49,227 nt of DNA from Oscillospiraceae bacterium (GTDB taxonomy: Bacteria; Bacillota; Clostridia; Oscillospirales; Oscillospiraceae): the NCBI GenBank assembly GCA_017502265.1, contig JAFVVI010000012.1, positions 1 through 49,227 of the forward strand. Reading direction: 5' to 3'. Positions 41,627 to 48,828 of this stretch are shown here, in pieces (position 1 is the first letter of the stretch; every line of letters begins with the position of its first letter). Under the pieces are notes generated by a model. That model was not told the DNA's origin. It searched no databases and saw only the letters and a list, made by a program, of their open reading frames with translations. Made by a program: the position numbers and the translations under genes.

Positions 41627-42064
41627 ATGGGCAATCAACCGAAATTTTTTGTAGTAGAAGAAACGGCGCTGCCGGAGGTGTTTTTGAAGGTGGCGGAGGC
41701 AAAACGCCTGCTTTCCACCGGCGAGGCAGCCACCGTCAACGATGCGGCCCGGATCACCGGTATCAGCCGCAGCGCTTTTTATAAGTATCGGGATGCGATT
41801 TTTCCCTTCCGGCAGCTGATGGGCGGCCGGGTGGTGACCTTCCAGCTGCTGCTGCAGGACGAGGTAGGCGCGCTGTTTAAGCTGCTGCCGGTGTTTGTAG
41901 ACCATAAGGCTAACATTCAGACCATCAATTCCATCGTACCTACCAACGGCTGCGCTGTGGTGACCATTTCCGCAGAGACCATCAATCTCACGCTCCCCAT
42001 TGAAGAGCTGCTGCAATTGCTGCGCCGGACACCGGGTGTGGTGAAGGCGGAAATTCTCATGTAA
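41627..42064 (+). CDS. ACT-domain protein (UPF0735/PheB-like)
   Basis: 145 residues. An N-terminal helix-turn-helix-like segment (VNDAARITGISRSAFYKYRDAIFPF, about 37-61) is followed by an ACT domain (VTFQLLLQDEVGALFKLLPVFVDHKANIQTINSIVP, about 70-105). This layout is UPF0735, called PheB in Bacillus. It is probably an amino-acid-sensing regulator; ligand unknown. AGGAGGACAGT precedes the ATG. Single-gene unit with a strong terminator. Confidence 0.9.
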   Translation: MGNQPKFFVVEETALPEVFLKVAEAKRLLSTGEAATVNDAARITGISRSAFYKYRDAIFPFRQLMGGRVVTFQLLLQDEVGALFKLLPVFVDHKANIQTINSIVPTNGCAVVTISAETINLTLPIEELLQLLRRTPGVVKAEILM

Positions 42065-42070
42065 AAGCAT

Positions 42071-42105
42071 AAGGCTGCTGCATTGCCTGATGCAGCAGCC
42101 TTTTT
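42071..42105 (+). terminator. Terminator after the ACT gene
   Basis: A perfect 13-bp stem AAGGCTGCTGCAT / ATGCAGCAGCCTT with a 6-base loop and TTTTT tail. Confidence 0.92.
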
Positions 42106-42149
42106 AAAGCTTACCCATATGGGTGAAAAATATACCGGAAATTCCCGTC

Positions 42150-42178
42150 TTGGCAAGGGGAAAAACCTGTGCTATATT
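42150..42178 (+). promoter_or_regulatory. Promoter for the GH25 gene
   Basis: TTGGCA (42150-42155), 17-base spacer, TATATT (42173-42178), 22 bases before the ATG. Confidence 0.6.
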
Positions 42179-42200
42179 AGAAAAAAACAAGGAGTATCCT

Positions 42201-43082
42201 ATGCCTGTAAACATAAAAGAGATCGACTTTAAGGCGCTTATCAAAAAGCCGCTGTTCTGGGAAATTGCAGTGACCGGGTTGGTGGCGCTGTGTGTGATGA
42301 TTTTTGTGATCGTTGCGCTGACCCGCCCGGCGGCATCCGTCCAGGAAACGGAGGCAACCCAATGGACGGAAGTGACGGAGGTTATCACCGAAGCCACCCT
42401 GCCGCCTCCGGAATCCAATCCCATCGGCATGAGTGATTTTTATATGGATGGGGATTACCTTTCCTGCCTTGCCACTCCCTCGGTGCTGGGCATCGATGTG
42501 TCATTCTGGCAGAGGGACATCGACTGGCCAAAAGTGAAGCAGGCCGGTGTGGAATTTGCAATGATCCGGGCCGGCGCCCGGGGAGCAGAGACCGGCGACC
42601 TTTTTGAAGATGACTATGCCCAGGCCAATTATGCCGGCGCTTCTGCCGCCGGGATCCGGGTAGGCGCCTATTTCTTCTCCCAGGCCATCACCCCGGAGGA
42701 GGCGGCGGCAGAGGCCAATTACCTGCTGGAGATCATTAAAGATTGGAATATTGAGATGCCCCTGGTGTATGACTGGGAGTTTATCAGCGCCGATGCCCGC
42801 ACCGCCAATATGGATCCGCGGACCTTGACGGATTGCGCCAAGGCTTTCTGCGAAACGGTGAAAAATGCCGGCTACACGCCTATGATCTATTTCAACACAA
42901 ACCAGTCTTTTGATATGCTGTACTTAGCGGAACTGAAGGACTATCGTTTCTGGCTTGCCCAGTATGATACGGTGCTGCGGTATCCCTATAAGATCGATAT
43001 GTGGCAGTACTCGGAGACCGGCACCGTGCCGGGTATTGAAGGCAATGTGGACATTGACCTGTATTTTCCTTATGAAGAATAA
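42201..43082 (+). CDS. Membrane-anchored GH25 lysozyme
   Basis: 293 residues. An N-terminal cytoplasmic tail, one membrane helix (about 20-42) and a Thr/Glu-rich linker (45-70) place the catalytic domain outside. The GH25 barrel begins LGIDVSFWQRDIDW with Asp99 and has LVYDWEF (Asp191, Glu193), the DxE catalytic pair of muramidases. RVGAYFFSQA and FWLAQYD...KIDMWQYSETG are family strands. It cleaves peptidoglycan. The start with AAGGAG is chosen over an upstream GTG (42123). Confidence 0.93.
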   Translation: MPVNIKEIDFKALIKKPLFWEIAVTGLVALCVMIFVIVALTRPAASVQETEATQWTEVTEVITEATLPPPESNPIGMSDFYMDGDYLSCLATPSVLGIDVSFWQRDIDWPKVKQAGVEFAMIRAGARGAETGDLFEDDYAQANYAGASAAGIRVGAYFFSQAITPEEAAAEANYLLEIIKDWNIEMPLVYDWEFISADARTANMDPRTLTDCAKAFCETVKNAGYTPMIYFNTNQSFDMLYLAELKDYRFWLAQYDTVLRYPYKIDMWQYSETGTVPGIEGNVDIDLYFPYEE

Positions 43083-43118
43083 AAAAACCGCCCGTTTCAA
43101 AAGAAACGGGCGGTTTTT
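43083..43118. terminator. Bidirectional terminator between GH25 and rpsR
   Basis: A perfect 16-bp stem AAAAACCGCCCGTTTC / GAAACGGGCGGTTTTT with loop AAAA serves both convergent genes. Confidence 0.93.
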
Positions 43119-43124
43119 GGTTGA

Positions 43125-43361
43125 TTAGTCAGCCACATAAGGCAGCAGAGCGATCTGACGGGCGCGCTTGATAGCGGTGGTCAGGTTGCGCTGATGTGCT
43201 GCGCAGGTGCCGGTGGTACGGCGGGGCAGGATCTTGCCACGCTCAGACAGGAAACGACGGAGCTTAGCGGTATCCTTGTAGTCGATAGCGGTCACCTTGT
43301 CAACGCAGAAAGTACATACCTTCTTACGCTTGCGGGGACGCATACGCTGTTCGTTAGCCAT
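43125..43361 (-). CDS. rpsR: Ribosomal protein S18
   Basis: 78 residues. [38 protein letters not shown] is the S18 core, and the two N-terminal Cys (CTFC) are zinc-form remnants common in Firmicutes. It completes the rpsF-ssb-rpsR operon. GGAGGTTATACTC lies before the start. Confidence 0.97.
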   Translation of the reverse strand: MANEQRMRPRKRKKVCTFCVDKVTAIDYKDTAKLRRFLSERGKILPRRTTGTCAAHQRNLTTAIKRARQIALLPYVAD

Positions 43362-43401
43362 GAGTATAACCTCCTTTGTAAGCAATTGTGAAAAAGTTCA
43401 A

Positions 43402-43854
43402 TTAGAAAGGCAGCTGAGAATCGCTGTCGTCCAGCATCGCAAAATCCGATGCGGGCGCAGAAGCTGCCGGGGCGGAATAGCCGCCGAAATTCGCTGCGGG
43501 AGCGGAGTAGGTGTTGCCACCGTCGCCGTCGCGCTTGCTGTCACCGAAGTAGACGTTGTCAGCAACGATCTCTGCGGTGCGGCGCTTGTTGCCGTCCTTA
43601 TCGGTCCAGCTGCGGATCTGCAGCCGACCGGAAACCACTGCCATACGGCCCTTGGTGAAATACTTGGAGACATACTCTCCGGTCTGACGCCAAGCGACAC
43701 AGTCGATGAAGTCGGTTTCCTTTTCTCCGTTCTCGTTCTTACCGAAGTCACGGTCCACTGCCACAGTAAAGCTGGTGACAGCGATGCCGGTGCCGGTGCG
43801 GCGGAGCTCGGGATCACGGGTCAGGCGACCCATAATGATGATGTGGTTGAGCAT
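43402..43854 (-). CDS. ssb: Single-stranded DNA-binding protein
   Basis: 150 residues. MLNHIIIMGRLTRDPELRRTGTG is the OB-fold start, with FIDCVAWRQTGEYVSKYFTKG and the C-terminal acidic tip DDSDSQLPF that recruits partner proteins. The linker (about 108-138) is Gly/Ala-rich. Located between rpsF (3-base gap) and rpsR. Confidence 0.97.
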   Translation of the reverse strand: MLNHIIIMGRLTRDPELRRTGTGIAVTSFTVAVDRDFGKNENGEKETDFIDCVAWRQTGEYVSKYFTKGRMAVVSGRLQIRSWTDKDGNKRRTAEIVADNVYFGDSKRDGDGGNTYSAPAANFGGYSAPAASAPASDFAMLDDSDSQLPF

Positions 43855-43857
43855 AGA

Positions 43858-44154
43858 TTACTCCTCCACAGCGGTGGTCAGGCAGCGCAGGATGCCGTCA
43901 GTGATCTTCATCACACGCTCCAGCTCAGCAGGGAACTCGGGCTTGCACTCGATGTTCATCAGAACATAGTAGCCCTCTGCCATGTCATTGATGAGATAAG
44001 CCAAGCGACGCTTGCCCCATTCGTCAATGTTAGTCAGAGTACCCTCCGCCTCCACCATTGCCTTGAACTTGTTCACCAGGGCTGCGGTCTCCTCTTCGCC
44101 CAGAGTAGCGTCGATGATATACAGCACCTCGTACTTACCAGTAGTCTTAGCCAT
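43858..44154 (-). CDS. rpsF: Ribosomal protein S6
   Basis: 98 residues: YEVLYIIDATLGEEETAALVNKFKAMVEAEGTLTNIDEWGKRRLAYLIND and YYVLMNIECKPEFPAELERVMKITDGILRCLTTA are S6 signatures. Binds next to S18 in the 30S platform. Start MAKTTGK is fixed by GGAGGTGCAATCAAC; 17 upstream codons are not used. A structured leader with promoter precedes it. Confidence 0.97.
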   Translation of the reverse strand: MAKTTGKYEVLYIIDATLGEEETAALVNKFKAMVEAEGTLTNIDEWGKRRLAYLINDMAEGYYVLMNIECKPEFPAELERVMKITDGILRCLTTAVEE

Positions 44155-44226
44155 GTTGATTGCACCTCCTTTTGGACTTTTGGCCCACGGTCGCGCCGTG
44201 AGCAAGGATTACCCGCATACGCAGGC
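44155..44226 (-). promoter_or_regulatory. rpsF leader, possible S6:S18-binding element
   Basis: Between promoter and rpsF the leader can form CACGG-CGCGA-CCGTG (44186-44200) and a CCTGCG/TGCGGG stem (about 44208-44224). Autoregulatory S6:S18 leaders with a CCG-containing hairpin are known before rpsF in many bacteria; the match here is by position and hairpin only. Confidence 0.35.
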
Positions 44227-44232
44227 TAATGT

Positions 44233-44261
44233 ATTATATCGGCACCAAATGGAAAAGTCAA
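44233..44261 (-). promoter_or_regulatory. Promoter of rpsF-ssb-rpsR
   Basis: Minus-strand TTGACT (44256-44261), 17-base spacer, TATAAT (44233-44238). Confidence 0.8.
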
Positions 44262-44390
44262 GGGTTTTTCGCTAAAAAATTCCGCATAGGCGGTGAAAAC
44301 AGGGGAAAACTGGTAGCACAGAAATGCAATGTGCAAAAATACCGGGGTATTGTGAACCAGTGCCCACACTGTGAGAAAATCTCTTTTTTG

Positions 44391-44475
44391 GGTCATCGCG
44401 CAGGTGCGACAGCACCTGTGGCGATCCCCATCTTGTGCGGGGGATTGCCACGTCGCTATGCTCCTCGCAATGACC
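44391..44475. repeat. Variant of palindromic repeat family A
   Basis: GGTCATCGCG...CGCAATGACC with inner CAGGTGC/GCACCTG and GGCGATCCCC/GGGGGATTGCC stems. A decayed additional half (GTGAACCAGTGCCCACACTGTG, about 44351-44372) precedes it. The right end contains an in-frame ATG for the DUF421 gene. Confidence 0.6.
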
Positions 44476-44496
44476 GTATATTTTGAGGTGACTGAT

Positions 44497-45171
44497 TTGA
44501 TTTTATCTTACATTCGCACCATTGTTTTGTATCTGCTGTTGCTGGTGGTGATCCGGCTCATGGGCAAGCGACAGGTGGGACAGATGGAGCCGTCGGAATT
44601 CGTGGTGACCATGCTGGTGGCCAACCTGGCGTCCATTCCTATGCAGGACGGGGGGATCCCGCTGTTTTCCGGGGTGGTGCCCATTGTTACGGTGCTGGGG
44701 GCGGAGCTGGTGCTGTCGGCGCTGGCGCTGAAGAACATCCGTCTGCGGAAGCTCTTGTGCGGCAAGCCGGTGATCCTTATTGAAAACGGCAATATTCTGC
44801 AGAAAAACCTCCGCAAGACACGGATCACCTTGGACGAGCTCACCGGCCACCTGCGGGAAAAGGATGTGCTGGACCTGCAAAGCGTCCAGTATGCCATTTT
44901 GGAGACCAACGGCAACCTGTCGGTGTTTCCCTATCCCAAGGAGATGCCGGCCTCGGCAAAGGACGCGGGGGTGCAGGTGCGAAAGCAGTCCTTGCCTGTG
45001 ACGGTAGTCTCTGACGGCAGGCTGATGAAGGAAAATCTCCAGGCGGCGAAAAAGGATACCGGCTGGGTGCAGCAGGTGCTGAAGGACCGGCAGGCCACCC
45101 TGCAGGATACCTGGCTTTTGACGGTGGATAGTCAGGATAAAATTTTGTTTTTGCGAAAGGAGCTCCACTGA
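44497..45171 (+). CDS. DUF421 (YetF/YcaP-like) membrane protein
   Basis: 224 residues from a TTG start with GAGGTG six bases upstream; an in-frame ATG at 44470 inside the repeat would add nine residues. Two or three N-terminal membrane helices (about 4-22, 34-54, 58-80) precede the cytoplasmic domain with GKPVILIENGNILQKNLRKTRITLDEL and YAILETNGNLSVFP, the DUF421 core. Function unknown; related Bacillus proteins are spore-associated. Overlaps the DUF4363 gene by one base. Confidence 0.88.
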   Translation: MILSYIRTIVLYLLLLVVIRLMGKRQVGQMEPSEFVVTMLVANLASIPMQDGGIPLFSGVVPIVTVLGAELVLSALALKNIRLRKLLCGKPVILIENGNILQKNLRKTRITLDELTGHLREKDVLDLQSVQYAILETNGNLSVFPYPKEMPASAKDAGVQVRKQSLPVTVVSDGRLMKENLQAAKKDTGWVQQVLKDRQATLQDTWLLTVDSQDKILFLRKELH

Positions 45172-45551
45172 TGGCAAGAGGTTGGCTTGGCGCCGGGATT
45201 TTAGTGGTGTTTTTGGCGATAGGGTTTATGGTTTCCGGGGTGATGGACAATGCTCACGCACCCTCTTGTGATTTGCTGGACCAGGCAGCGGATATGACCC
45301 TTGCAGGGGATTTTGATGGGGCTGTGCCTCTGGCGATGGAGGCCAAGGCCCGCTGGGAAAAGTTCTGGAACGGAACGGCGGTGGTGGCCGACCACAGTCC
45401 CATGGACGATGTGGACGCGCTGTTTGCGGAAATGGTGACCTATGCCGAAAGTGAGGAAGAACCCCATTTTGCCGCCTGCTGCCGGGAACTGTCCCGGCGG
45501 GTGCAGGCAGTATCCGGGGCCCACCGCTTTAGCTGGTGGAATGTGCTGTAG
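45171..45551 (+). CDS. DUF4363 family protein
   Basis: 126 residues: an N-terminal hydrophobic segment (about 6-26, probably a signal anchor) and a helical outer domain with Trp/Glu-rich pattern (RWEKFWNGTAVVADHSPMDDVDALFAEM). DUF4363 genes usually follow DUF421 genes, as here, suggesting a joint membrane function. Start ATG overlaps the last base of the DUF421 stop. Confidence 0.8.
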   Translation: MARGWLGAGILVVFLAIGFMVSGVMDNAHAPSCDLLDQAADMTLAGDFDGAVPLAMEAKARWEKFWNGTAVVADHSPMDDVDALFAEMVTYAESEEEPHFAACCRELSRRVQAVSGAHRFSWWNVL

Positions 45552-45608
45552 GATGTGGCGTTGGGAAAAGGCTGACAAATAAGGTATTATAATATGTATC
45601 AAAATAAT

Positions 45609-45642
45609 AGACGGCGCTTCCTGTGAGAAGCGTCGTCTTTTT
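45609..45642 (+). terminator. Terminator after DUF4363
   Basis: 12-bp stem AGACGGCGCTTC / GAAGCGTCGTCT with one G-U pair and TTTTTG tail. Confidence 0.88.
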
Positions 45643-45731
45643 GTGTTGTTAGCAATATGTAAAATCCTGCCAAAAAGAAAGTTTTAGGTTTGTGCAAGGT
45701 TACAAATACAAACAAATGTTTTAGAAAACCG

Positions 45732-45760
45732 TTGACAAGTACTTGAACGCGTACTAATAT
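45732..45760 (+). promoter_or_regulatory. Promoter of the phage-derived cassette
   Basis: TTGACA (45732-45737), 17-base spacer, TAATAT (45755-45760). The spacer is entirely occupied by operator 1. Confidence 0.75.
45739..45754. promoter_or_regulatory. Operator 1 of the phage-derived cassette
   Basis: GTACTTGAACGCGTAC, related to operator 2 in 14 of 16 positions, fills the -35/-10 spacer; with preceding bases it also forms CAAGTACTTG (45736-45745), a perfect 10-bp palindrome. Confidence 0.55.
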
Positions 45761-45773
45761 AGGGACACATAAA

Positions 45774-45789
45774 GTACTTGAACAAGTAC
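45774..45789. promoter_or_regulatory. Operator 2 of the phage-derived cassette
   Basis: GTACTTG-AA-CAAGTAC, a perfect inverted repeat (7-base arms), 35 bases downstream of operator 1 and 15 bases before the first start codon. Confidence 0.6.
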
Positions 45790-45804
45790 AAAACGGAGGT
45801 GGCC

Positions 45805-46002
45805 ATGTGCATCATACGAAAAAAGCCGCCCAAAGGGCGGCCGGTATGGAGAGGTCCGTATCTGGGCCTGGTGGATTGGCAGGGAGTCATTCCCCGGTTT
45901 TGGTGCCCGGTGTGCGGCAGTGAGGTGTTTTTATGGGGCAAAGACCGTTGCCCCCGGTGCGAAAAGGAGGAACAAAATGGACAAAAACAGATACCCTTGT
46001 GA
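45805..46002 (+). CDS. Small zinc-ribbon protein, phage-type
   Basis: 65 residues. CPVCGSEVF (about 37-45) and CPRCEKEE (about 51-58) form a C4 zinc ribbon; the N-terminus is basic (IIRKKPPKGRPVWRG). Such small proteins are common in Clostridial prophage regulatory modules. The start has CGGAGG five bases away. First gene of a three-gene cassette. Confidence 0.65.
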   Translation: MCIIRKKPPKGRPVWRGPYLGLVDWQGVIPRFWCPVCGSEVFLWGKDRCPRCEKEEQNGQKQIPL

Positions 46003-46126
46003 GGGTTGTACCCGGGTGGCAAATCCCAACGGGTGCGAAAATAAAAATTGCAAGGTTTGGAAAAGCTGGTTTTTGCGGCGTTGGGCAGCCATCTATGGCT
46101 ACGGCCGCCGGTATCTGAAGGAGTGA
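45977..46126 (+). CDS. Small Cys-rich protein, phage-type
   Basis: 49 residues: CEGCTRVANPNGCENKNCKVWKSWFLRRW with four Cys that could bind zinc, and a Trp/Arg-rich end (YGYGRRYLKE). It overlaps the previous gene by 26 bases in another frame and has AGGAGG upstream. I have seen similar proteins in Clostridia prophages; function is unknown. Confidence 0.6.
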   Translation: MDKNRYPCEGCTRVANPNGCENKNCKVWKSWFLRRWAAIYGYGRRYLKE

Positions 46127-46131
46127 CGGCT

Positions 46132-46569
46132 ATGAAATGGAAAGATGAGGCAACGGAAAAGCTGCGGCGGTATGATGCTATGCACACTGCCCAGAAAAAT
46201 ATCGCCCGGGAGATCGCCCGGCTGAAGGAGGAGGCATTTGCCATTCGCCGGGCAGACCCGGAGGCCACCCCCGTCCGGGGCAGCGGCGGCCGATACGATG
46301 AAACACTGATGAACAATATCGTCAAGCGGCAGGAGCTGGCGTGGACACTGAAACAGGTAAAGCTGTGGATCGCCAATACGGACCGGGGCCTGCTGGCGCT
46401 GAACGAGGAGGAACGGCAGGTGCTGCAGCGACTGTATCTGTACCCGGAGAAGGGGGCGATCAACCGGCTTTGCGAGGAACTGGGAATGGAGCAATCCACC
46501 GTATACCGCAAACGGGATCAGGCCCTGGAGCACTTTACCATCGCCATGTACGGCTTTGCTGAGACTTGA
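46132..46569 (+). CDS. Sigma-70 region 4-like phage regulator
   Basis: 145 residues. An N-terminal coiled-coil-like helix (about 1-40), a KRQELAWTLKQVKLWIANTD middle, and a C-terminal helix-turn-helix (LNEEERQVLQRLYLYPEKGAINRLCEELGMEQSTVYRKRDQAL, about 90-132) like sigma-70 region 4 or phage ArpU/DUF1492 late regulators. GGAGTGACGGCT precedes ATG. It ends the cassette; no phage structural genes follow, so the unit looks like a domesticated remnant. Confidence 0.75.
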   Translation: MKWKDEATEKLRRYDAMHTAQKNIAREIARLKEEAFAIRRADPEATPVRGSGGRYDETLMNNIVKRQELAWTLKQVKLWIANTDRGLLALNEEERQVLQRLYLYPEKGAINRLCEELGMEQSTVYRKRDQALEHFTIAMYGFAET

Positions 46570-46614
46570 TATGCTTCTTCGCAAACCCCTAAATAACTTT
46601 TAATTTAGAATTAC

Positions 46615-47607
46615 CTACGCGCTGCCGTGGGCCAGGGACAAAATGGCCTCTGCCAGCACCCCGGCTGACCGCAGAGCTTCCTGGCGGCTGTTGCCGGAGG
46701 AGCCAACCTCGATCAGCAGTGCACCGGGGGACAAGTCCTGATTGAACCGCTGGGTGCGCAGATTGATATTCCGGCAGATGCCGGGACACAAACCCTCCAG
46801 CTGGGTCTGCAATTTCAGCGCCAAGGAAAGATTCTCCCGCCACTGGGGGTGATCCAGTCCGCTGTAATCGGTGCCCACCACCAGCATCAGCGGCGCAAGG
46901 GTCTGATCCCCGGCAAAGACGGTTTGGACCACTTGATTTCCTGCGGCATCTTCGATGGAGTCCCGGTGCAGATCCAGCACCAACTGAATGGAGGGGTACT
47001 GTTCCAAGTATTGCCGCGCGCTCTCCCGGCTGTTATTATAGGCGGCATTGTAGGAGGGCTGATCGTGGAGGGCGGTGTCGTGGAGGACGGAGATCCCCGC
47101 CGCCTCCAACCGTTGGGCGATGTATTCCCCCACGGAGATCATATTGTGGTCATTTTCCAAGGTGTGATAGGGAGATATCTCCGCATATTCCCCAGTAGGG
47201 GCGTAGCTTTCCGAGCCGTGGGAGTGGAGGATCAGCACCGTGGGCGCGTCTGCGGCCAATTCCCATGTAAGGGGCTGGGTCAGCAGGGCGGGGAGGTCGG
47301 CTTCGTACCGGAAACTGCTGTTGATGGCCAAAAGGGATGCGTCCCCGGCAGAGAATACCGGCAGCGCCTGTTCCGGATTTTGCTGTTCCGGCTGGGTGGC
47401 GTCAGTAGGGGGAGGGGTCAGTTCTGGCGGATCAGCGGCATCGGGGGTGAAGGTGATATTTCCCGGCCGCACCAGCCGACCGGTCTGCAAAAAAAGTATC
47501 ACACTGACTGCCTGGGAGGGCAGAATGGGCAGAAAGCCGCCCAGCAGCCGCAGCAGCAGCGCGCTGACCACCACCAATGTGCTGACCCGCAATACCTTTT
47601 GTTCCAT
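46615..47607 (-). CDS. spoIIP: Stage II sporulation protein P (amidase/endopeptidase)
   Basis: 330 residues. A signal anchor (about 5-30), a Pro/Thr/Gln linker (about 55-85), then the SpoIIP domain: VLILHSHGSESY (His128, His130 zinc ligands), LENDHNMISVGEYIAQRL, LVLDLHRDS and ALLIEVGSSGNS. It degrades septal peptidoglycan during engulfment with SpoIID and SpoIIM. Start MEQKVLR has GGAGGGAGATT upstream; 33 open codons before it lie in repeat A copy 3. Confidence 0.92.
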   Translation of the reverse strand: MEQKVLRVSTLVVVSALLLRLLGGFLPILPSQAVSVILFLQTGRLVRPGNITFTPDAADPPELTPPPTDATQPEQQNPEQALPVFSAGDASLLAINSSFRYEADLPALLTQPLTWELAADAPTVLILHSHGSESYAPTGEYAEISPYHTLENDHNMISVGEYIAQRLEAAGISVLHDTALHDQPSYNAAYNNSRESARQYLEQYPSIQLVLDLHRDSIEDAAGNQVVQTVFAGDQTLAPLMLVVGTDYSGLDHPQWRENLSLALKLQTQLEGLCPGICRNINLRTQRFNQDLSPGALLIEVGSSGNSRQEALRSAGVLAEAILSLAHGSA

Positions 47608-47643
47608 AATCTCCCTCCTGTAGTAAAATGGGGATAACATTAG

Positions 47644-47733
47644 GGTCATTGCGAACCAGTGGGCACACTGGTGTGGCAATCTCCTCCTTAAGATGGGGAT
47701 TCCCACGGCTTGCTTTGCAAGCCTCGGAATGAC
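47644..47733. repeat. Two-hairpin palindromic repeat, family A, copy 3
   Basis: GGTCATTGCGAACCAGT...AATGACA; second hairpin loop is GGCTTGC-TTT-GCAAGCC instead of GGGTGC...GCACCC, a compensatory stem change. It sits in the 5' region of spoIIP, downstream of tadA. Confidence 0.85.
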
Positions 47734-47753
47734 AGAATTAGGATAGAGAAAGA

Positions 47754-47781
47754 AAAGAGAGCGTTTTGCAACGCTCTCTTT
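47754..47781 (-). terminator. Terminator after tadA
   Basis: 12-bp stem AAAGAGAGCGTT / AACGCTCTCTTT with loop TTGC; on the minus strand a TTTCTTTCTC tail follows. Confidence 0.8.
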
Positions 47782-47785
47782 CTCG

Positions 47786-48268
47786 TTATTCAGGTTTTCT
47801 CCATTTGGGCCTGTCCTTCAGCTTTTCCCGCAGCTGGCAGAAAAAAGCCGTCAAAAGCTGCTGGGCTTCTGCTTCCAACAGACCGAATTCCACCTGGGGC
47901 TTATGATTGAAATCCATAGAAAACAGATCGCATACCGACCCGCAGGCCCCACTCTTTTCGTCTTTTGCGCCCACTACCACCCGGGGGATCCGGGCATTGA
48001 TGATCGCGCCGGCGCACATAGGACAGGGCTCTAAGGTCACATACATGGTGCATTCCCAAAGCCGCCAGCCCCCTAAATTTTTGCAGGCGTCGCCGATGGC
48101 TTCGATCTCCGCGTGACCAAGGGCGGTCTTGTCCGTCTCCCGGCGGTTGCGGCCCCGGCCTACGATCTGATCCTTGCGCACGATGATGCAGCCCACCGGC
48201 ACTTCGCCGTCCCGGGCCGCCTCTTCTGCCAAGGCAAGGGCCTGCTGCATATAATAGGTATCGTCCAT
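47786..48268 (-). CDS. tadA: tRNA(adenine34) deaminase
   Basis: 160 residues. HAE (His52, Glu54) and PCPMC (Cys82, Cys85) are the zinc and catalytic residues of the cytidine-deaminase fold; NRRETDKTALGHAEI and GAKDEKSGACGS fit TadA, which makes inosine 34 in tRNA-Arg(ACG). Start MDDTYY has AAAGGAGGTGCGCT upstream. Divergent from rplU. Confidence 0.95.
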   Translation of the reverse strand: MDDTYYMQQALALAEEAARDGEVPVGCIIVRKDQIVGRGRNRRETDKTALGHAEIEAIGDACKNLGGWRLWECTMYVTLEPCPMCAGAIINARIPRVVVGAKDEKSGACGSVCDLFSMDFNHKPQVEFGLLEAEAQQLLTAFFCQLREKLKDRPKWRKPE

Positions 48269-48293
48269 AGCGCACCTCCTTTATCATGGTATA

Positions 48294-48322
48294 ATGATAC
48301 TAAATCAGGCGGTGCCCGTCAA
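48294..48322 (-). promoter_or_regulatory. Promoter for tadA
   Basis: Minus-strand TTGACG (48317-48322), 17-base spacer, TATCAT (48294-48299). Short leader with an ATGATA/TATCAT inverted repeat around the predicted start. Confidence 0.6.
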
Positions 48323-48395
48323 GTATAGCACGGGGGTATTACGAAAGAAAGAGAATATTGCCCGCAAAAAATCATAAAAAAGTTGGAAATTACCC

Positions 48396-48424
48396 TTGAC
48401 TTTGGGGAAAGGCTCTGCTAAAAT
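48396..48424 (+). promoter_or_regulatory. Promoter of rplU-prp-rpmA
   Basis: TTGACT (48396-48401), 17-base spacer, TAAAAT (48419-48424). Confidence 0.75.
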
Positions 48425-48431
48425 AGACAAG

Positions 48432-48500
48432 CCGCATTGAAAAGGTCAAAGTTGGTGCGCCCAAATGCACCCGCCTTAAAAGCGAGTCTACACAAAATAA
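48432..48500 (+). promoter_or_regulatory. Ribosomal protein L21 leader
   Basis: The leader carries GGTGC (48454-48458)/GCACC (48467-48471) followed by CCGCCTTAAAAGCGAGTCTAC, resembling the conserved L21 leader element found upstream of rplU in Firmicutes, thought to bind L21 for autoregulation. Matched by memory of the motif and position. Confidence 0.6.
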
Positions 48501-48517
48501 AAGTAGGTGAAAAAGAA

Positions 48518-48826
48518 ATGAAAGCTGTTATCGTGACCGGTGGCAAGCAGTATACCGTGGCTGAGGGCGATGTTCTGTACATCGAGAAGCTGGAGGTTGA
48601 GGCTGAGGCTACCGTCAAGTTCGACGTTCTGGCTATCCTGGACGGTGAGAACTCCAAGATCGGCACCCCCGTTGTTGAGGGCGCTTCCGTGGAGGCTAAG
48701 GCCATCAAGAATGGCAAGGCTAAGAAGATCACTGTCTTCAAGTACAAGGCCAAGAAGAACGAGAAGAAGAAGCAGGGCCATCGTCAGCCCTACACCAAGG
48801 TGGAAATCACCAAGATCGCACTGTAA
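48518..48826 (+). CDS. rplU: Ribosomal protein L21
   Basis: 102 residues. [38 protein letters not shown] and [22 protein letters not shown] are L21 core and C-terminal RNA-binding motifs. 50S subunit protein. Start MKAVIV is used, after AGTAGGTGA, since upstream in-frame codons lie in the leader. Confidence 0.98.
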   Translation: MKAVIVTGGKQYTVAEGDVLYIEKLEVEAEATVKFDVLAILDGENSKIGTPVVEGASVEAKAIKNGKAKKITVFKYKAKKNEKKKQGHRQPYTKVEITKIAL

Positions 48827-48828
48827 TT

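Noticed and set aside
47644..47706. N-terminal extension of SpoIIP into repeat A copy 3
   Set aside because: The chosen ATG at 47607 has a strong GGAGGGAG site and starts a typical signal anchor; the extension is pure repeat sequence.
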